Assembly (NCBI RefSeq): GCF_016117655.1
Contig: NZ_CP064936.1
Location: forward strand, 2,480,001-2,544,000
Length of the DNA stretch: 64,000 bases
Source of the DNA: Treponema peruense
GTDB lineage: Bacteria > Spirochaetota > Spirochaetia > Treponematales > Treponemataceae
Reading direction: 5' to 3'
Under the pieces are notes generated by a model. That model had not been told where the DNA came from and did not search any database. It saw only the letters and a program-made list of their open reading frames with translations. Numbering within the stretch: the stretch's first letter is position 1; each line of letters starts with the position of its first letter. Made by a program: the position numbers and the translations under genes. Shown here in pieces: positions 54,003 to 63,744 of this stretch.

Positions 54003-54726
54003 AAGTATACTCAGCGTCTCCTCACTATACAAAGCCTTCGGAAGAAAGCAGGTTGTAAACGGAATAGATTTTTCAATGCATACAGGAGAAGTACTGGGAC
54101 TTCTTGGCCCAAACGGTTCTGGAAAAACAACGACTTTCTACATGATTGTCGGTTTCTATAAGCCAACAAACGGTGACGTATTCCTTAACGACCAGCGCAT
54201 TACGGGACTGCCAATGTACAAGCGCGCCCAGCTCGGAATTTCATACCTGCCGCAGGAACCTTCAGTTTTCAGAAAGCTTACCGTAGAAGAAAACATCTGG
54301 TCAATCCTCGAAACCCGTAAAGACCTGACAAAATCAGAAAAAAGACAGAGACTTGAGGAATTAATAGAAGAGTTTGCAATCGGCCGCATTAGAAAGCAGC
54401 AGGCATATACTCTTTCTGGAGGAGAACGACGCCGTACAGAAATTGCGCGCTCACTTGCCATAGAACCTAAATTTCTTCTTCTGGATGAACCGTTTGCAGG
54501 AATTGACCCTATTGCCGTAGCAGACATTAAAGAAATAATACGCCTTCTTTCACGCCGTGGAATAGGAATTCTCATTACCGACCATAACGTACGCGATACT
54601 CTTGAAATAACAGACCGCGCAATAATCATTTCCACAGGACAGATTGTAATTCAGGGAAGCAAAGAAGAAATTCTGGAGTCTCCTAAAGCCCGTGAAATCT
54701 ACCTCGGAAAAGATTTTACAATGTAG
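53995..54726 (+). CDS. lptB: Lipopolysaccharide-type export ABC ATPase LptB
   Basis: 243 residues from ATG 53995 (GGAG upstream). Walker [12 protein letters not shown] near 36-46, signature LSGGERRR near 139-146 and Walker [14 protein letters not shown] near 158-170, the LptB pattern. Cytoplasmic ATPase that drives the export bridge; the LptF and LptG permeases are not in the window. Confidence 0.93.
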   Translation: MNESILSVSSLYKAFGRKQVVNGIDFSMHTGEVLGLLGPNGSGKTTTFYMIVGFYKPTNGDVFLNDQRITGLPMYKRAQLGISYLPQEPSVFRKLTVEENIWSILETRKDLTKSEKRQRLEELIEEFAIGRIRKQQAYTLSGGERRRTEIARSLAIEPKFLLLDEPFAGIDPIAVADIKEIIRLLSRRGIGILITDHNVRDTLEITDRAIIISTGQIVIQGSKEEILESPKAREIYLGKDFTM

Positions 54727-54759
54727 AGATTGCCGTCGAGTTCTAAGTTGGTTCTATAA

Positions 54760-54802
54760 AAAAGGGGGGCTGTATCACTCTTGTAATACAGCCCTTTTTT
54801 TA
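54760..54802. terminator. Terminator between lptB and the CBS-ACT gene
   Basis: Arms GGGCTGTAT and ATACAGCCC with A and T tracts on both sides; acts for both convergent genes. Confidence 0.85.
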
Positions 54803-54804
54803 AC

Positions 54805-55449
54805 TTACACATTTCTTATATCGTCGACCGCAGCACCGCAGTCAGTGATAATTTTCTTAAAATCATCAATTCCTATAGAAGCAGCCTTTACGGTAACCAT
54901 TCTGTGATTTGTAGAATCAACATCAGACGAAACAATTGACACAATGTTTCCGCCCTTCTCTGCAATAGCCGCTGTAAATTTTGCAAGCTGTCCGGGTTCT
55001 TCCGTCATAATAACGGTAGCCCTTACTCCAGACGCCCTTGTATTGAACATACGTATAAACGAAGCAAAAACATCAGACTCGGTAACAATACCAACCAGAA
55101 TATTTCCGCGCAAAACCGGCAGACAGCCGACAGAATAATCGCTCATAAGTCTTGCAGCTTCTTCCACGGTGTCAGACTCGCATACGGTTTTTACACTGCG
55201 ACTCATTGTCTTTTCTACAGTAAGCTTACTCAAAAGATAACCAAGTTCAAACATATCAAGAGTTGTGGCATCACTCGGCGAAGACTTCATCAAATCATTG
55301 CGCGTAATAATTCCTACAAGTGCACCATTTTTATCAAGAACAGGCAACTTGTTTATTCCGTTCTTTGTCATAAGATCCTTTGCTTCAAGAACAGAAGCTT
55401 CGGGAGCTATAGTTATTGGATTTTTTACCATTATGTCTTTTACTAACAT
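54805..55449 (-). CDS. CBS-pair and ACT domain protein
   Basis: 214 residues. Two CBS domains (about 1-58 and 70-130: MVKNPITIAPEASVLEAKDL and KTVCESDTVEEAARLMSDY), then an ACT-like domain (about 138-214, TEEPGQLAKFTAAIAEKGGN). It is AcuB-like in layout. GGAGG lies inside the livF end, and it starts three bases after livF. It is probably a cytoplasmic sensor of nucleotides and/or amino acids linked to the Liv transporter by operon. Confidence 0.88.
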   Translation of the reverse strand: MLVKDIMVKNPITIAPEASVLEAKDLMTKNGINKLPVLDKNGALVGIITRNDLMKSSPSDATTLDMFELGYLLSKLTVEKTMSRSVKTVCESDTVEEAARLMSDYSVGCLPVLRGNILVGIVTESDVFASFIRMFNTRASGVRATVIMTEEPGQLAKFTAAIAEKGGNIVSIVSSDVDSTNHRMVTVKAASIGIDDFKKIITDCGAAVDDIRNV

Positions 55450-55452
55450 GTT

Positions 55453-56163
55453 TCAACCTCCAAGATAAGCAGACTTTACGGCATTATCATTAATCAATTC
55501 GCTGGCAGGACCATTCTTTGTGAACAGCCCTGTTTCAAGTATATAAGCCCTGTTCGCAATTGACAAGGCTTTATATGCATTCTGTTCAACAAGCAGAATA
55601 GTTGTTCCCGAAGAGCTGATTTTTTTAATTATATTGAATATTTCGTCAACAAGAATCGGAGCAAGCCCCATACTTGGCTCATCCATAAGCAAAAGAACCG
55701 GACGCGACATAAGAGCACGTGCCATTGCAAGCATCTGCTGCTCACCGCCGCTTAGAGTTCCAGAAAGCTGGTTGATTCTTTCCTTAAGACGCGGGAACAG
55801 TTCAAAACACCATTCCATATCCGAACGGATTCCGTCCTTGTCATTTCGTGTATAAGCGCCCATTTCCAGGTTTTCACGGACACTCATATTGGCAAAAACA
55901 CGTCTTCCTTCCGGAACCTGAATAAGTCCGCGACGTACAATTTTGTCAGGAGAAAGATTGGTAATGTCCTCGCCTTCAAATTTAATTGTTCCGCTAACCT
56001 TGTGAATAAGATTGCTTACAGAATGAAGTGTCGTAGTCTTACCGGCACCGTTTGAACCAATCAGACTTATAACTTCACCCTTATCTACATCAAAAGAGAT
56101 TCCCTTAAGTGCCTTAATTGCTCCGTAAGAAACACAAAGATCCCTAACTTCAAGCATACTCAT
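55453..56163 (-). CDS. livF: Branched-chain amino acid ABC transporter ATPase LivF
   Basis: 236 residues. Walker A GSNGAGKTTTLHS near 33-45, signature LSGGEQQMLAMARAL near 133-147, Walker B LLLMDEPSMGLAPIL near 153-167. One of two ATPases of the Liv system. Overlaps livG by four bases (ATGA); a second ATG two codons in is possible. Confidence 0.95.
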   Translation of the reverse strand: MSMLEVRDLCVSYGAIKALKGISFDVDKGEVISLIGSNGAGKTTTLHSVSNLIHKVSGTIKFEGEDITNLSPDKIVRRGLIQVPEGRRVFANMSVRENLEMGAYTRNDKDGIRSDMEWCFELFPRLKERINQLSGTLSGGEQQMLAMARALMSRPVLLLMDEPSMGLAPILVDEIFNIIKKISSSGTTILLVEQNAYKALSIANRAYILETGLFTKNGPASELINDNAVKSAYLGG

Positions 56164-56981
56164 TGTGCACCTCCAGCAATTGCTTCGTATTCAGAACCCA
56201 GATAAGCTTTAATTACCGCCGAATTACTCTGAATCTCAGCCGGAAGTCCGCTTGCAATAATTTTACCGTAATTCAATACCATAAGCCGCTCGCAGATTCC
56301 CATAACAAGCTTCATGTCATGTTCAATAAGAAGAACGGTAAGTTTAAATTCCTTTCTGATAAATGAAATCATTTCCATAAGTTCTTCTGTTTCCTGACCG
56401 TTCATTCCGGCGGCAGGCTCATCCAAAAGCAAAAGTTCCGGAGCGCTCGCGAGTGCACGACATATTTCCAGTTTACGCTGTTCTCCGTAAGGAAGGTTTT
56501 TTGCATATTCAGAAATTTTATTTTCCATATGGAACAAAGAAAGCAGATGTTCTGTCTTTTCCTGCATAAGTTTTTCGTCTTTTCTGAATTTTCCCGTTCT
56601 TACAAGAACATCAACCGGGTTGGCCTTGCGGTTCTGATGAAGTGCAATCTTAATATTGTCAGCAACCGACAGCGAACCAAACAGACGAATATTCTGAAAA
56701 GTTCTGGCAATTCCAAGTCTGTTAAGCTGGGCCGGAGACCTTCCGTTAATTACATCAAGTTTTCCGTTTCTGTCAACAAAAGTGACAGTACCTTCAGTCG
56801 GCTTGTAAATTCCTGAAAGCATATTAAAAACAGTTGTCTTTCCCGCACCGTTCGGACCAATAAGACCAATAAGTTCGCCTTTATACAAATCAAGCGAAAA
56901 ATCACTTACAGCTCTCAATCCGCCAAAAACAATCGAAATATCCTTGGCCTGGAGCAAAAGTTCCTTGTCTTTTTCTGCCAT
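56160..56981 (-). CDS. livG: Branched-chain amino acid ABC transporter ATPase LivG
   Basis: 273 residues. Walker A GPNGAGKTTVFNML near 39-52, family motif GIARTFQNIRLFG near 89-101, signature LPYGEQRKLEICRAL near 157-171 and Walker B LLLLDEPAAGMNGQE near 177-191. Cytoplasmic partner of LivF. TAATG overlap with livM. Confidence 0.95.
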   Translation of the reverse strand: MAEKDKELLLQAKDISIVFGGLRAVSDFSLDLYKGELIGLIGPNGAGKTTVFNMLSGIYKPTEGTVTFVDRNGKLDVINGRSPAQLNRLGIARTFQNIRLFGSLSVADNIKIALHQNRKANPVDVLVRTGKFRKDEKLMQEKTEHLLSLFHMENKISEYAKNLPYGEQRKLEICRALASAPELLLLDEPAAGMNGQETEELMEMISFIRKEFKLTVLLIEHDMKLVMGICERLMVLNYGKIIASGLPAEIQSNSAVIKAYLGSEYEAIAGGAQ

Positions 56982-58003
56982 TATTTTGCCCCCTTTCTGA
57001 TTTTTGCCATAACTTTGCGGAAAAATCCTGGAATTCCGTCATAAAACTTAACGAAACTCAATTCTTTTACGCCAAGAAGTCCCTGCGGTCTGAACAGCAT
57101 GACCAGAATAAGAATTACAGGATAAATCAAAAGTCTGTAATCACGCAGGAATCTGAGCACTTCCTGAAGAATCGTAAGAACAAATGCCGCAAGAATACCG
57201 CCAGTAATACTTCCCATTCCGCCAAGAACAACAAAAATCAAATCATTGATTGAATTGTTGAACGAAGCAAGATCTGGTTTAACAAAGCCAATGAACGGAG
57301 CATAAAGCGCACCGCCAATTCCGGCAATAAAAGAAGCAATTACAAAACCAATCATCTTGTAGCGGAACACACCTATTCCGTTACTGTTTGCCGCAACAGG
57401 ATCTTCACGAACCGCAAGAATAGCTCTTCCGTATGTTGAACGCAAAAAATTCTGAAGCAGAACAATTATCAAAACAAGAGAACCAATTACTGAAAGGTAA
57501 GAAATAGCTGCACCGTGGTCCAACGAAGTAGTAAACACCGTGCTGAACTGCTTTCCGTTCGGTCCGCCGGTAATTCCCTTTAGGTTAACAAGCACAACGC
57601 GTATAATTTCACCAAAGGCAAGCGTAACAATTGCAAGGTAATCGCCCTCGAGTTTAAGCGTAGGAAATCCAATCAGGAAACCAAAAAATGCAGCAATCAG
57701 CCCGCCAAGAATAATACTTACAGGAAGGGGAATACCGCATTCGCTCGTCAGAAGAATTACAGAATAAGCTCCCAAAGCCTGAAATCCGGCCTGACCAAGT
57801 GAAAGCTGTCCGGTAATTCCGCAGATAACATTTACGCTTATTGCCATAATTGCGTTTATTCCGCCAAGAATAATTATCTGCGCCGTATAGGCATCAACTG
57901 CCGGAGCACCAAGCGGGAACTCCATCAATGCGGCCGGAATAAGAACAACCGCCAGAGAAATCACAAGAAGAATTATTGTATTCCGTCTAAAATTATCTTT
58001 CAT
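56981..58003 (-). CDS. livM: Branched-chain amino acid ABC transporter permease LivM
   Basis: 340 residues with about nine hydrophobic helices. Family motifs GQLSLGQAGFQALGAYS near 65-81, TLKLEGDYLAIVTLAFGEI near 116-134 and a Gly-rich GGMGSITGGILAAFVL near 263-278. Inner membrane channel half. livH lies 12 bases upstream. Confidence 0.95.
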   Translation of the reverse strand: MKDNFRRNTIILLVISLAVVLIPAALMEFPLGAPAVDAYTAQIIILGGINAIMAISVNVICGITGQLSLGQAGFQALGAYSVILLTSECGIPLPVSIILGGLIAAFFGFLIGFPTLKLEGDYLAIVTLAFGEIIRVVLVNLKGITGGPNGKQFSTVFTTSLDHGAAISYLSVIGSLVLIIVLLQNFLRSTYGRAILAVREDPVAANSNGIGVFRYKMIGFVIASFIAGIGGALYAPFIGFVKPDLASFNNSINDLIFVVLGGMGSITGGILAAFVLTILQEVLRFLRDYRLLIYPVILILVMLFRPQGLLGVKELSFVKFYDGIPGFFRKVMAKIRKGAK

Positions 58004-58015
58004 AATCTGCTCCCG

Positions 58016-58927
58016 TCAAACCTTGACAACCTGTTTTTTGCCAAGCAGTCCAGCCGGCTTTACAAGAAGAATCACAATGAGAATACAATATGAAATAGCA
58101 TCCGCATATTGGGAAGAAATATAAGCCTTTGTCATAGTCTCGGAAATTCCAAGAATAACGCCACCAACCATTGCACCCGGAACAGAACCAATTCCGCCAA
58201 GAACTGCTGCAACGAAAGCCTTAAGTCCTGGAATATATCCCATAACAGGATCAATCTGCGGGTAGGCAGTCGCATAAAGAACACCGCCGGCACCTGCAAG
58301 AACAGAACCAATAACAAATGTAATTGCAATTGTCTTATTGACACTTACACCCATAAGACTTGCGGCTCCCATATCGTAACTTACAGCACGCATAGAACGT
58401 CCCGTCTTTGTATAGTTGATTATGTAATTCAGAATAACCATCAGAATGGCAGAAGAAATAATAACTATAAGCTGAATATTGGAAACCGAAACTATTCCGT
58501 TAGGGTAATTTGCTGTTGAAAGAGTAAAAATCTTTGTAGGCATCGTCGGAAACTGGCGCGGATCAGGTCCTACAAACGGCAGAACGCGCATTGTATTCTG
58601 AAGAATAAGTTCCACCGCAATTGCAGTAATAAGAGAGTTAAGTCTGGGCGCGTTTCTGAGCGGACGGTATGCACAGCGTTCAATAAGAAGACTCAACAAA
58701 GAACACACAATCATTGCTGCAATAAAAGCGCATATCATTCCTACGGGAGTAGTTCCCATGGCGCGCAAAACAAAATATCCGGTATAGGCGCCGACCATCA
58801 TGACGTCACCGTGCGCAAAGTTAATCAGTTTTACAATACCGTAAACCATTGTATAACCGAGAGCAATCAATGCGTAGATACTACCCAGAGAAAGACCGTT
58901 TACGAGTTGTTTTAAAAAAGTATCCAA
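58016..58927 (-). CDS. livH: Branched-chain amino acid ABC transporter permease LivH, TTG start
   Basis: About 303 residues. TTG 58927 is chosen: GGAGG lies five bases before, and the protein then opens MDTFLKQLVNGLSLGSIYAL, as LivH does. An upstream in-frame TTG at 58939 overlaps the Shine-Dalgarno and is unlikely. Eight or nine helices; NFAHGDVMMVGAYTGYF near 36-52 and LGGIGSVPGAMVGGVILG near 243-260. Separated from livK by a terminator. Confidence 0.9.
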   Translation of the reverse strand: MDTFLKQLVNGLSLGSIYALIALGYTMVYGIVKLINFAHGDVMMVGAYTGYFVLRAMGTTPVGMICAFIAAMIVCSLLSLLIERCAYRPLRNAPRLNSLITAIAVELILQNTMRVLPFVGPDPRQFPTMPTKIFTLSTANYPNGIVSVSNIQLIVIISSAILMVILNYIINYTKTGRSMRAVSYDMGAASLMGVSVNKTIAITFVIGSVLAGAGGVLYATAYPQIDPVMGYIPGLKAFVAAVLGGIGSVPGAMVGGVILGISETMTKAYISSQYADAISYCILIVILLVKPAGLLGKKQVVKV

Positions 58928-58998
58928 CGTATCCTCCAAAAAGATCCATTCTTATACAAAATTATAAGATTATCTATTTTACTATAATACGCAAAAAA

Positions 58999-59037
58999 TA
59001 AAAAGGGGCGCACACCAGTTAAGGCATGCACCCCTTT
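58999..59037 (-). terminator. Terminator between livK and livH
   Basis: Minus strand stem AAAGGGGTGCATGCC with GGTGTGCGCCCCTTT followed by Ts. As with the BMP operon, it lies between the binding-protein gene and its transporter genes. Confidence 0.8.
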
Positions 59038-59073
59038 GTGCAGATTTACTGACTATAAAAAGCGGATTAAATC

Positions 59074-60231
59074 TTATTTGGAAATATCAACTGTAGCTTC
59101 GTAAGCTGTAGCGAGTTTTCCGTCATCAGCCTTAACAAGCTTAATCATAACAGCAGACTTAATCGGGTTGCGGTTTGCATCAAAAACAATGTGTCCTGTT
59201 ACGTAATCGCCGTTTGTTGCCTCAAGTGCATCGCGAATCTTTGCAGAATCATCAGTTGAACCTGAAGCCTTTATTGCATCGCGGAGCATATAAACACAGT
59301 CATATCCCAAAACTGCGAATGAGTTGGGAGCCTTGTTGTACTTAGCCTTGAATGCCTTTACAAAAGTCTGAACCGCTGCACTGCTGCTGTCTTCAGAATA
59401 GTGGTTTGAATAATATCCGTTAAGAACTTCATCACCGGCATTGTCAGTAAGTCCGTCCCAACCGTCAGCTCCAACGATAGGAACATTGATTCCCTGTGCA
59501 CGAAGCTGTTTTGCAATAAGAGCAACTGTTCCGTAATAATCAGGAAGATAAATTACTTCAGGATTTGCAGCCTTAATCTTTGTAAGCTGGGCATTAAAAT
59601 CTTTGTCTCCAGTGCTGTAAGATTCTTTTGAAACAATCGAACCACCCATAGAAGTATATTCTGCAGTAAAATTATCAGTAAGACCTACTGAATAATCATT
59701 TCCAATATCGTAAAGAATGGCGGCTTTTTTTGTACCGAGGTTTTCGTATGCAAATTTTCCACCAATTTTTCCCTGGAAAGGATCTGTATAGCAGGCGCGG
59801 AAAACATAGTTACCGGCATCAGTAATAGCAACGGCAGTAGCAGCAGGTGCAATCTGAACAACTTTCTGTGCCTGAGCCAAATTTGTAATAGCCATTGTAC
59901 AGCCAGAAGTAAGAGAACCGATAATTACCTTAACGCGATCCTTTGTAACAAGTTTCTTGTATGCGTTTACAGACTTGGCAGAATCACCTTCATCATCTTC
60001 GCAAATAAATTCAATTTTCTGTCCGTTAATTCCGCCGGCAGCATTGATTTCTTCTACAGCCAGATCAATACCATTTTTGCACTCAACACCGTAAACAGCT
60101 ACCCCACCGGAAAGAGGAGCAATACCACCAATCTTGATTGTATCATTCTTTTTTCCGGAACATGATGCTGCCATCATCATTGCAGAAACAACTGCAGTTC
60201 CTAAAAGAACATTTTTAATACCTTTTTTCAT
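59074..60231 (-). CDS. livK: Branched-chain amino acid binding lipoprotein
   Basis: 385 residues from ATG 60231 (GGAGG seven bases upstream); an ATG six codons earlier lacks support. Signal peptide with spirochete lipobox MMMAASC near 18-24, then the type-1 periplasmic fold: IKIGGIAPLSGGVAVYGVEC near 31-50 and GSLTSGCTMAITNLAQ near 105. Captures leucine/isoleucine/valine or a related amino acid for LivHMGF. First gene of the liv operon. Confidence 0.92.
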   Translation of the reverse strand: MKKGIKNVLLGTAVVSAMMMAASCSGKKNDTIKIGGIAPLSGGVAVYGVECKNGIDLAVEEINAAGGINGQKIEFICEDDEGDSAKSVNAYKKLVTKDRVKVIIGSLTSGCTMAITNLAQAQKVVQIAPAATAVAITDAGNYVFRACYTDPFQGKIGGKFAYENLGTKKAAILYDIGNDYSVGLTDNFTAEYTSMGGSIVSKESYSTGDKDFNAQLTKIKAANPEVIYLPDYYGTVALIAKQLRAQGINVPIVGADGWDGLTDNAGDEVLNGYYSNHYSEDSSSAAVQTFVKAFKAKYNKAPNSFAVLGYDCVYMLRDAIKASGSTDDSAKIRDALEATNGDYVTGHIVFDANRNPIKSAVMIKLVKADDGKLATAYEATVDISK

Positions 60232-60319
60232 ATGTCCTCCAAAAAACAAATGTTATGAATAAATATACCGAATTACATAGGTTTAGTAAATAAATAACGA
60301 ATAAAAAATGGGGAAATTT

Positions 60320-60357
60320 AAAAAAATACAGCCGCCCCTGTAGTATAAGGGCGGCTA
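60320..60357 (-). terminator. Terminator of the alpha operon
   Basis: Minus strand stem AGCCGCCC / GGGCGGCT followed by ATTTTTTT, 24 bases after the zinc-ribbon gene stop. Confidence 0.85.
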
Positions 60358-60380
60358 CGAAACCTAACTAAATTGATTAA

Positions 60381-60614
60381 TTATGCTTCTGTTGATTCAG
60401 CTTCAGGAGCAGGAGCAGCTTTTTTTGCAGCGCGAGCATCCTTCTGTGCCTTGTTCTTGAAAGTTGCTTTGCAAACCTTGCAAATCTTTACTTTCTTTCC
60501 ATCAACTTCCTGATCATACAAAGTTTTGACCTGAGCCTTTCCGCAAACCGGACAAACTCCACGGCCATGGTTCACTTCCTTACGGATTCCTGTTCCACGA
60601 TGTGCTTTAGACAT
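60381..60614 (-). CDS. Small zinc-ribbon protein at the end of the alpha operon
   Basis: 77 residues, starting three bases after rplQ. Two CxxC pairs (VCPVCGK and KICKVCKATF) form a probable zinc ribbon at about 20-50, in a basic protein with an Ala/Glu-rich tail. The first 20 residues resemble a nucleic-acid binding extension (MSKAHRGTGIRKEVNHGRG). Position suggests a ribosome or translation link; I do not know a named family. Confidence 0.75.
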   Translation of the reverse strand: MSKAHRGTGIRKEVNHGRGVCPVCGKAQVKTLYDQEVDGKKVKICKVCKATFKNKAQKDARAAKKAAPAPEAESTEA

Positions 60615-60617
60615 AGC

Positions 60618-61064
60618 TTACTCCTTTGCAGCTACAGCCTTTTCAGCTGAAGCTTTCTTGGCAGCTTTTTTTTCTGCCTTGGCATCTTTTTCTTCAGGTT
60701 CCGGCAACTTGTAATCTACCAGTTCCAGAATTACTACATCCGCAGCGTCACCCTGACGGAAACCCATCTTAAGAACACGGGTATATCCACCATTGCGATC
60801 CTTCATGCGAGGTCCAAGTTCTGTGAACAATTTGTTCAAGATTCTTTCATCAGCAATAAACTTTGCAGCAATTCTTCTGTTGTGAACGCTGTCAGTCTTT
60901 GCGCGAGTTATAAGTTTTTCGGCTGCCTTGCGTACTTCAAGAGCCTTTGACTTTGTCGTGGTAATGCGCTCATATCTAAAGAGCGAAGTTACCATGTTGC
61001 GTGACATTGCACGGCGATGGGCTGTTGTACGTGAAAGCGGATTAAATCCATTCTTATGATTCAT
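60618..61064 (-). CDS. rplQ: 50S ribosomal protein L17
   Basis: 148 residues. N-terminal [20 protein letters not shown] and the [20 protein letters not shown] segment are L17 hallmarks. The tail (about 118-148) is Lys/Ala/Glu rich and longer than in many bacteria. ATGA overlap with rpoA. Confidence 0.96.
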   Translation of the reverse strand: MNHKNGFNPLSRTTAHRRAMSRNMVTSLFRYERITTTKSKALEVRKAAEKLITRAKTDSVHNRRIAAKFIADERILNKLFTELGPRMKDRNGGYTRVLKMGFRQGDAADVVILELVDYKLPEPEEKDAKAEKKAAKKASAEKAVAAKE

Positions 61065-62107
61065 TCGTTCTCGTCCTTATGTTTACGTAAGTTAACATCT
61101 TTAAGGTGGCTGTAATCGGTCATTCCAAGGGTAAGACCATGTTCTTCAAGTTTTGCCTTAATTTCCTCAAGACTCTTCTTTCCGAAGTTACGGGTCTTTG
61201 TTATGTCCTCTTCAGTCTTTTTTGTCAATTCACCGATTGTGTGAATGTTCGCATTCTTGAGACAGTTTGAACTGCGTACAGAAAGCTCCAACTCTTCAAC
61301 CGAAGTGTTAAGAAGCTGGCGTACCATTTCATCACCTTCATCAAGCTCGTCTCCTCCGGAATATTCACTCTCGTTAAAGTTAACGAAAATTGCAAAATAA
61401 TCTTTAGCAATCTTTGCTGCTTCAGCAAGTGCATCTTCCGGTTTTATAGAGCCGTCGGTCCAAATCTCAAGAATAAGTTTATCATAGTCGTTACGCTGAC
61501 CTACGCGGCATGGTTCAATAGAATATTTAACCTTTGGTACAGGCGTAAAAATGCAATCCATCGGAATTGTTCCAACAACTTCGATGTAATGCTCATTCAC
61601 TTCGGCAGGAACATAGCCTCTGCCCAAGTCAACCTGAATCTCAATCTCAAGAGAGGCACCATCCATCATGGTAAAGACTTCGAGTCCCTTTGTCATCACT
61701 TCAAGCTGACCCGGTTTCTCAAAATCGTCACTGGAAATAGTGCCTGGTCCCTTAAATTCATAAAGGATAGTATCCTGTTCGATATCCCGCGGCAGGCGCA
61801 AACGAATCTGTTTTAAGCTATTCAAGACTTCCAATGTGTCTTCTGAGATATTCGGGATTGTCTCAAATTCACTGGAAATAACATGAGGAACACCGTCTGC
61901 ATCATACGAAGTAATCCTGACAGAAGAAATTGCATATCCCTGAATTGAAGATAAAAGTACGCGGCGGAGCGTGTTGCCCACAGTCGTACCGAATCCCGGT
62001 TCAAATGGATAAGCAGTAAACTTTCCGTAATTGGGATTTGTTTCGAGATGCTCAAATGTAATGCCCTTCGGTTTTTTAAAACCTTTAAGCAGATTTTTGC
62101 GAGCCAT
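61061..62107 (-). CDS. rpoA: RNA polymerase alpha subunit
   Basis: 348 residues. Amino-terminal dimerisation domain (about 1-230) with [20 protein letters not shown] near 37-56, and carboxy-terminal DNA-contact domain (about 265-330) with [20 protein letters not shown] charged linker [15 protein letters not shown] precedes it. Longer C-terminus than E. coli by about 20 residues. Confidence 0.97.
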   Translation of the reverse strand: MARKNLLKGFKKPKGITFEHLETNPNYGKFTAYPFEPGFGTTVGNTLRRVLLSSIQGYAISSVRITSYDADGVPHVISSEFETIPNISEDTLEVLNSLKQIRLRLPRDIEQDTILYEFKGPGTISSDDFEKPGQLEVMTKGLEVFTMMDGASLEIEIQVDLGRGYVPAEVNEHYIEVVGTIPMDCIFTPVPKVKYSIEPCRVGQRNDYDKLILEIWTDGSIKPEDALAEAAKIAKDYFAIFVNFNESEYSGGDELDEGDEMVRQLLNTSVEELELSVRSSNCLKNANIHTIGELTKKTEEDITKTRNFGKKSLEEIKAKLEEHGLTLGMTDYSHLKDVNLRKHKDENE

Positions 62108-62119
62108 CTGAACTCCTTA

Positions 62120-62755
62120 TTATTTAGAATAGAGCTCAACCACGAGCTGCTCTTTCACATCAGCAAGGTCCGTGACCTCTTCGCGGCGAGGATACTGAAC
62201 GAAAGTTCCCTTTACGGCATCTTCGTCAAGAGTAATCCAAGGAGCCGTTCCTGACTTTGAAACTTCCTTGAGGCTGTCCTGAATAACTGCAAGTTTCTTG
62301 CTTCTTTCTTTAACCTCAATAACATCTCCCGGTTTAACCTGGAAACTTGGAATGTTTACAATGCGACCGTTTACCATAACATGGCGGTGCAGAACTATCT
62401 GACGTGCCTGGTTGCGGCATGAACCGATGTGCATTCTGTAAACGATATTGTCAAGACGGCTTTCGAGAAGACGGATAAGGTTTTCACCGGTTACTCCAGG
62501 CATACGAAGAGCATGCTCGAAAGTAAGGTGGAACTGCTTTTCCTGAACACCGTACATTCTCTTAATCTTCTGCTTTTCACGAAGCTGAAGACCGTACTCA
62601 CTGCGTTTTCCTGTGCGTCCCTTAGGATCTTTTCCAGGAGCTGCACGCTTCTTGTTAATCGGGCACTTGTCGCTCTTGCAGCGCTCACCCTTAAGGCACA
62701 ATTTTGTCTGTTCCGTTCTGCAGAGTCTGCAAACAGGACCTGTATATCTTGCCAT
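62120..62755 (-). CDS. rpsD: 30S ribosomal protein S4
   Basis: 211 residues. Zinc-binding Cys in CRLCRTEQTKLCLKGERC at 9-26, then the S4 RNA-binding domain (LLESRLDNIVYRMHIGSCRN near 97-116; HVMVNGRIVNIPSFQVKPGD near 124-143). Binds 16S rRNA early in 30S assembly. GGAG before the ATG. Confidence 0.97.
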   Translation of the reverse strand: MARYTGPVCRLCRTEQTKLCLKGERCKSDKCPINKKRAAPGKDPKGRTGKRSEYGLQLREKQKIKRMYGVQEKQFHLTFEHALRMPGVTGENLIRLLESRLDNIVYRMHIGSCRNQARQIVLHRHVMVNGRIVNIPSFQVKPGDVIEVKERSKKLAVIQDSLKEVSKSGTAPWITLDEDAVKGTFVQYPRREEVTDLADVKEQLVVELYSK

Positions 62756-62770
62756 AGTAGACTATTCTCC

Positions 62771-63151
62771 TTACATGCGGCGTGTTTTGCGTGGGCGACA
62801 TCCATTGTGAGGAATAGGTGTTACGTCAGAAATTGACTTTACCTTAAGTCCCAATGTTCCCAAAACACGAATAGCATTCTCACGTCCGATTCCGGGTCCC
62901 TTTACAAAGACATGAACCTCGCGTAATCCATAACTTGCCGCACGCTGAACAGCAGTTTCAGCAACTGACTGTGCTGCAAACGGAGTAGATTTCTTAGCTC
63001 CGCGGAATCCCAGACCACCAGAAGAAGCCCAACTAATTGCGTTTCCTCTAAGATCCGTGATAGTTACAATTGTATTGTTGAAGGTTGCCTGGATATAGAC
63101 ATTTCCTTCATATACACTTTTCTTTTCCTTTCTCTTCTTTACGGTTGCCAT
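62771..63151 (-). CDS. rpsK: 30S ribosomal protein S11
   Basis: 126 residues from the second of two adjacent ATGs (63151), six bases from [25 protein letters not shown] near 23-42 and the C-terminal [13 protein letters not shown] are S11 hallmarks. Confidence 0.97.
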   Translation of the reverse strand: MATVKKRKEKKSVYEGNVYIQATFNNTIVTITDLRGNAISWASSGGLGFRGAKKSTPFAAQSVAETAVQRAASYGLREVHVFVKGPGIGRENAIRVLGTLGLKVKSISDVTPIPHNGCRPRKTRRM

Positions 63152-63164
63152 CATCTACCTCCGC

Positions 63165-63533
63165 TTAAGCCTTCTTCTTGTTCGCAACAGTCTTCTTCTT
63201 ACCCTTGCGTGTACGAGAATTAGTGCGAGTGCGCTGACCGCGAACAGGCAATCCCTTGCGATGACGCAATCCACGATAGCTACCAATATCCATAAGACGT
63301 TTGATATTCAAACCAATTTCAGAGCGAAGGCGTCCTTCAGTCTTGTAATTGTCATCAATTGCCTTGCGGAGTTTAGAAAGATCATCCTCAGAAAGATCAT
63401 TAATAAGAACATGAGGATCAATCTTAGTAATTTCGCAGATCTTGCTGGCTGCAGAACGGCCAATACCGTAAATATATGTCAATGCAATATTGACATGCTT
63501 ATTAGGGAGGTCAACTCCCGCAATTCGAGCCAT
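63165..63533 (-). CDS. rpsM: 30S ribosomal protein S13
   Basis: 122 residues. [20 protein letters not shown] at the N-terminus, [20 protein letters not shown] near 91-110. Binds 16S rRNA head. Confidence 0.97.
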   Translation of the reverse strand: MARIAGVDLPNKHVNIALTYIYGIGRSAASKICEITKIDPHVLINDLSEDDLSKLRKAIDDNYKTEGRLRSEIGLNIKRLMDIGSYRGLRHRKGLPVRGQRTRTNSRTRKGKKKTVANKKKA

Positions 63534-63544
63534 CAGTTAACTCC

Positions 63545-63658
63545 TCAACCCTGTCTCTGCTTATGTTTGGGGTTAGAACAGATAATGCGGATGATTCCGT
63601 TTCTCTTAATAACCTTACACTTGTCGCAAATGGGCTTTACACTGGTTCGTACTTTCAT
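63545..63658 (-). CDS. rpmJ: 50S ribosomal protein L36
   Basis: 37 residues ([20 protein letters not shown] start) with C-x2-C-x12-C-x4-H zinc site in the order ICDKC...ICSNPKH. The ATG 63658 has GGGGGAC upstream; the longer open frame upstream is leader sequence. First gene of the alpha operon. Confidence 0.96.
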   Translation of the reverse strand: MKVRTSVKPICDKCKVIKRNGIIRIICSNPKHKQRQG

Positions 63659-63685
63659 AAAAGTCCCCCTGGAAAAATGTATACT

Positions 63686-63744
63686 ACGTCGAATCATGGC
63701 AATCCGAAGCGAAATTATTTTCGCCATGGACTACAATCCGACGT
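63686..63744 (-). promoter_or_regulatory. Structured leader upstream of rpmJ, candidate ribosomal-protein leader
   Basis: Nested stems: ACGTCG (63686-63691) with CGACGT (63739-63744), CATGGC (63695-63700) with GCCATG (63723-63728), and CGAAA (63710-63714) with TTTCG (63719-63723). They lie between the secY stop and rpmJ. Weak promoter boxes on the minus strand (TTAAGT near 63798 and TACTAT near 63776) would start transcription just upstream. Confidence 0.45.

Noticed and set aside
58928-58939. TTG 58939 as the LivH start
   Set aside because: It overlaps the GGAGG that serves the TTG at 58927, and the shorter product fits the family.
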